Positions 61,582-64,000 of a stretch of DNA of 64,000 bases are shown piece by piece. The DNA is from Roseihalotalea indica (GTDB taxonomy: Bacteria > Bacteroidota > Bacteroidia > Cytophagales > Cyclobacteriaceae). The stretch lies in NCBI RefSeq assembly GCF_022458895.1, contig NZ_JAINFL010000002.1:186001-250000 (forward strand), given 5' to 3'. The translations under genes and the position numbers were made by a program. Positions within the stretch are counted from its first letter, which is position 1. Each line of letters opens with the position of its first letter. The notes under the pieces are model-generated. The model was not told the origin of the DNA. It did not search any database and saw only the letters and a list, made by a program, of their open reading frames with translations.

Positions 61582-62070
61582 GTGAGAATATCAAAGAAAA
61601 CCATCATCAGAGAACTGCTATGGATGAGTGGTTTACTACTAGTTAGCCTATCCATCGCATGGCTAATGGTCAGATCCTGGCCCACCGATACGCTCGACAT
61701 TCAACTACACGATACCTATTTTATATTTCCGGCTGACCCGGTTTATATTGGATTATGGTTCTGGTGCTTTATGTTGCTGATCAAGTATATGGTTCAGGGA
61801 TTAATCGCACTAGCCAGATTACATATTGTATCCGCATTCGTTGTGGCGCTTATTCTATTGTATGGTTTACTGGTAGCATTGTTTGGTACAGTCATTTCAT
61901 ATTCTTATCTGAATGACTCTTCTGAGATGTTTTATGAGCCGCTTCGGCAGGTAGATCAATTTGCCTTTACCTTTTATTCCACTGTTTCGGTGGGGCTGTT
62001 GGTTATAATAATCATAGTAGTCCAGGAAATAATAAATAAAATCAGGCCCCTGTCCTTGTCCAATCATTAA
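61582..62070 (+). CDS. Four-helix membrane protein with LHDTYF motif
   Basis: About 163 residues. The start is uncertain: GTG 61582 chosen; ATG 61624 and an upstream TTG at 61561 are alternatives. Four hydrophobic helices; between the first two is TLDIQLHDTYFIFPADPVYI. The HDTYF string recalls a helix motif of heme-copper oxidase subunit I, and similar small proteins occur in Bacteroidota, but no metal-ligand set is visible. Function unknown. Confidence 0.65.
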   Translation: MRISKKTIIRELLWMSGLLLVSLSIAWLMVRSWPTDTLDIQLHDTYFIFPADPVYIGLWFWCFMLLIKYMVQGLIALARLHIVSAFVVALILLYGLLVALFGTVISYSYLNDSSEMFYEPLRQVDQFAFTFYSTVSVGLLVIIIIVVQEIINKIRPLSLSNH

Positions 62071-62154
62071 GACTTGCGTTATTTAGTAAGCATAGAAATT
62101 GACAAGTAACGCACCACTAAATCAGGCTGGTATTCGCTGGTCATTTTGATAAGT

Positions 62155-62748
62155 ATGAGAGACATTAACCGGGTATGCGTCTACTGCGCTTCCAGTGCCA
62201 AAGTAGACCAGAAATATTTTGATGCTACCGAAAAGCTGGGCATTGAACTGGTGAACAACAAGGTAGAAGTGGTATACGGCGGCGGGGCCGTCGGACTGAT
62301 GGGAAAGCTGGCGGACACGGTGCTGGAACATGGCGGGGAGGTCATCGGCATTATGCCGCAGTTTATGCGAGACATAGAGCTTCACCATAAGAAAGTGGCC
62401 CGCTTCCATATTGTGGGCGATATGCACGAACGCAAAAAACGCTTTCTGGATGGTGCCGATGGGCTGATTGCCCTACCCGGCGGCTGCGGCACGCTGGAGG
62501 AACTACTGGAAGCACTCACCCTAAAACGTTTGGGGTTATATACCGGGGCCATTGTCGTTCTAAATACGGATGGTTACTACGACCCGCTGCAAACCATGCT
62601 GGAGCGCAGTATTGAAGAGCAGTTTATGGGCGAAGAGCACCGGCAAATGTGGACGTTTGTAAAAGAACCCGAAGAAGTAATGGAGGCTCTGCGGCAGGCA
62701 CCACCCTGGAGTAAAGAAGCCATTCGCTTTGCTACTTTCCGGAAGTAA
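62155..62748 (+). CDS. LOG-family Rossmann protein (TIGR00730 type)
   Basis: 197 residues from ATG 62155. NRVCVYCASSAKVDQKYFDA, YGGGAVGLMGKLADTVLEHG, the MHERK catalytic-Arg region and LPGGCGTLEELLEALTLKRL fit the PGGxGTxxE signature of cytokinin-nucleoside 5'-monophosphate phosphoribohydrolases (LOG). These release base from AMP-type nucleotides; in bacteria they act in purine salvage. Cytosolic, single gene. Confidence 0.95.
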   Translation: MRDINRVCVYCASSAKVDQKYFDATEKLGIELVNNKVEVVYGGGAVGLMGKLADTVLEHGGEVIGIMPQFMRDIELHHKKVARFHIVGDMHERKKRFLDGADGLIALPGGCGTLEELLEALTLKRLGLYTGAIVVLNTDGYYDPLQTMLERSIEEQFMGEEHRQMWTFVKEPEEVMEALRQAPPWSKEAIRFATFRK

Positions 62749-62808
62749 TTAGTGACGCACACTATCTTATCATCTTGTTATCAATCATACGACAACCTGC
62801 AAAAATTT

Positions 62809-63627
62809 ATGAATCTCTTCCCTGATCCGGCGTCCTCACTCTGGATTCGCCTTGTTCTTCCGGTCCTGTTGATAACTCAAAGTGCGTTGGCCCAGGTACT
62901 GGTAGTACAGGATGAAATGCCCCAGATAGAAGTGCTGTCTGATTTTTTGCAAAATACCGGAAAGCTAAAAGTAGACGTGGTGGATCAGGCGCATCTGCCA
63001 GATGATATGTCGAGCTACCAGGCAGTGATCGGGTTTATTCATGGTGAGCTGAAAGTTGCTGCTGAAAAGGCCATCATTGCGTATACGGAAGCCGGCGGGC
63101 GGTATGTTTGTCTTCATCATTCCATCAGCAGTGGTAAAGCTAAAAATGAGTTCTATTTTGATTTTCTGGGAATACAGCTTGATCATCCCGAGTCTTCATC
63201 GAAACCGGTAAAACCGGGAGAAGGGTATGGCTGGTTTCACGATGATGAAAATGGTATTACCTATACGCTCGTCAACCTAAATCCTCATCATTACATTACC
63301 AATCATCATATAGAATGGAGTACACCGGTAGCCTATACCTCTTCTGACGAGCCAGCTGTGGAACGTGAGTATCCGGCTATTGCCCTTCAAAAAACTGAGG
63401 TATACATGAACCACAAGTTTACCGATGGGCGAGAAAAGACGGTGCTATGTGGTGTCAAATATTCTGACCCGCGCAATGGCGAGCTTTTTATGCAGGATCG
63501 CGGGGTATGGTGGAAACATTATGGCGAAGGTTTAATATTCTATCTCATGCCCGGCCATGCTTCATCCGATTATGAAAACCCTAACATCGCGCAGATGGTC
63601 TTGAATGCCATTAACTGGCAACCCTAA
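62809..63627 (+). CDS. Exported ThuA-like protein
   Basis: 272 residues from ATG 62809, where a signal peptide follows (IRLVLPVLLITQSALAQ); a GTG at 62752 is in frame but adds no family sequence. ThuA-like glutamine-amidotransferase fold: LVVQDEMPQIEVLSDFL, YTEAGGRYVCLHHSISS, late HKFTDGREKTVLCGVKYSDP and GLIFYLMPGHASSDYENPNI. Such proteins accompany trehalose or other sugar genes. The next gene is a DeoR-type regulator. Confidence 0.88.
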   Translation: MNLFPDPASSLWIRLVLPVLLITQSALAQVLVVQDEMPQIEVLSDFLQNTGKLKVDVVDQAHLPDDMSSYQAVIGFIHGELKVAAEKAIIAYTEAGGRYVCLHHSISSGKAKNEFYFDFLGIQLDHPESSSKPVKPGEGYGWFHDDENGITYTLVNLNPHHYITNHHIEWSTPVAYTSSDEPAVEREYPAIALQKTEVYMNHKFTDGREKTVLCGVKYSDPRNGELFMQDRGVWWKHYGEGLIFYLMPGHASSDYENPNIAQMVLNAINWQP

Positions 63628-63657
63628 TCTTTCTAACATTCACTCCTTTTCTCCCTC

Positions 63658-64000
63658 ATGCTTAAACAAGAACGCTTCTTATACATTCTTCAGCAGTTGG
63701 AGCGACATCAGAAAGTAACACCTCCGGAGTTGAGTGAAGCCCTGGGTATATCCGAAGTTACTATCCGCCGCGACCTGACCGAACTGGATGCCTTAGGAAA
63801 AATTCAGAAAGTGCACGGTGGAGCCATACCCATTACCGGCCGCGCCGCCTCTTTTCAGCAACGGCAATCTATTCATGCCCCAGCCAAAAAGATTATTGCT
63901 GAAAAAGCCAAAACGCTGATTCAACCCGACCAGATACTGATGATTGACGGGGGAACAACCAACCTCTACCTGGTACAACAACTGCCATTAGATCTTCGGG
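63658..64000 (+). CDS. DeoR/GlpR-type transcriptional regulator, 3' end cut off
   Basis: 114 residues seen. N-terminal helix-turn-helix: RFLYILQQLERHQKVTPPEL, LGISEVTIRRDLTELDALGK and IQKVHGGAIP, the classic DeoR signature. The sugar-phosphate-binding domain begins with MIDGGTTNLYLVQQLP. It probably represses a nearby sugar-use operon. Confidence 0.93.
   Translation, partial: MLKQERFLYILQQLERHQKVTPPELSEALGISEVTIRRDLTELDALGKIQKVHGGAIPITGRAASFQQRQSIHAPAKKIIAEKAKTLIQPDQILMIDGGTTNLYLVQQLPLDLR

Noticed and set aside
1..64000. CRISPR arrays, rRNA, tRNA genes, IS transposases or phage genes
   Set aside because: No regularly spaced direct repeats, no rRNA or tRNA-like sequences and no transposase or integrase frames were recognised on either strand by reading.

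Overview
The window reads as a chromosomal segment of a Bacteroidota bacterium, most likely order Cytophagales. The pointers are a SusC/RagA-type plug protein, DUF4837 and DUF4469 proteins, tandem FtsX/MacB-like permeases with PadR regulators, few Shine-Dalgarno sites and medium GC. This is inference from gene content; no rRNA or tRNA gene was seen.

Layout. 1-4.7 kb: a cut-off exported repeat protein, a VOC protein, and a minus-strand PadR/permease pair. 5.5-9.6 kb: an OmpR-type response regulator with its histidine kinase, a universal stress protein and a bestrophin-like channel. 9.7-15.5 kb: a two-cassette ATPase, a family 8 polysaccharide lyase, a Tat-exported Gfo/Idh/MocA oxidoreductase and a small lipoprotein. 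15.7-43.5 kb: nine large FtsX-like permeases, all plus strand. They are interrupted by a broken four-helix-bundle gene and a divergent MOSC/DUF4469 pair, and two sub-clusters are headed by PadR genes. 44.4-55.5 kb: an exported protein with an HExxH motif, a stand-alone TonB plug protein, an ATP-grasp/alpha-E/transglutaminase cassette, an antiporter, an SGNH hydrolase and a DUF4837 lipoprotein. 55.7-64 kb: an eleventh permease (minus strand), an ECF sigma/anti-sigma pair, a pentapeptide-type repeat protein, small membrane proteins, a LOG-family protein, a ThuA-like protein and a cut-off DeoR-type regulator.

The main result is regulatory. Five promoters in the window share one architecture: two tandem palindromes of the form TGnnCr-N4-CGnACA, 20-21 bp apart, followed 51, 62, 62, 62 or 74 bp later by a -24/-12-like element TGGCA-N6-TTG. 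They lie before two PadR-led permease operons, two permeases without PadR, and the pentapeptide-type gene. This looks like a sigma-54/enhancer-binding-protein regulon that ties the permease array together. No sigma-54 activator gene lies in the window.

Other notable points are listed separately. Six permeases have an N-terminal prefix domain with an invariant Cys, and all six lie in PadR-led clusters. No permease has an adjacent ATPase gene. A decayed permease tail survives at 61.5 kb. An IVS-like element with a nonsense-mutated four-helix-bundle gene sits inside the array. Families of intergenic palindromes separate the permeases.
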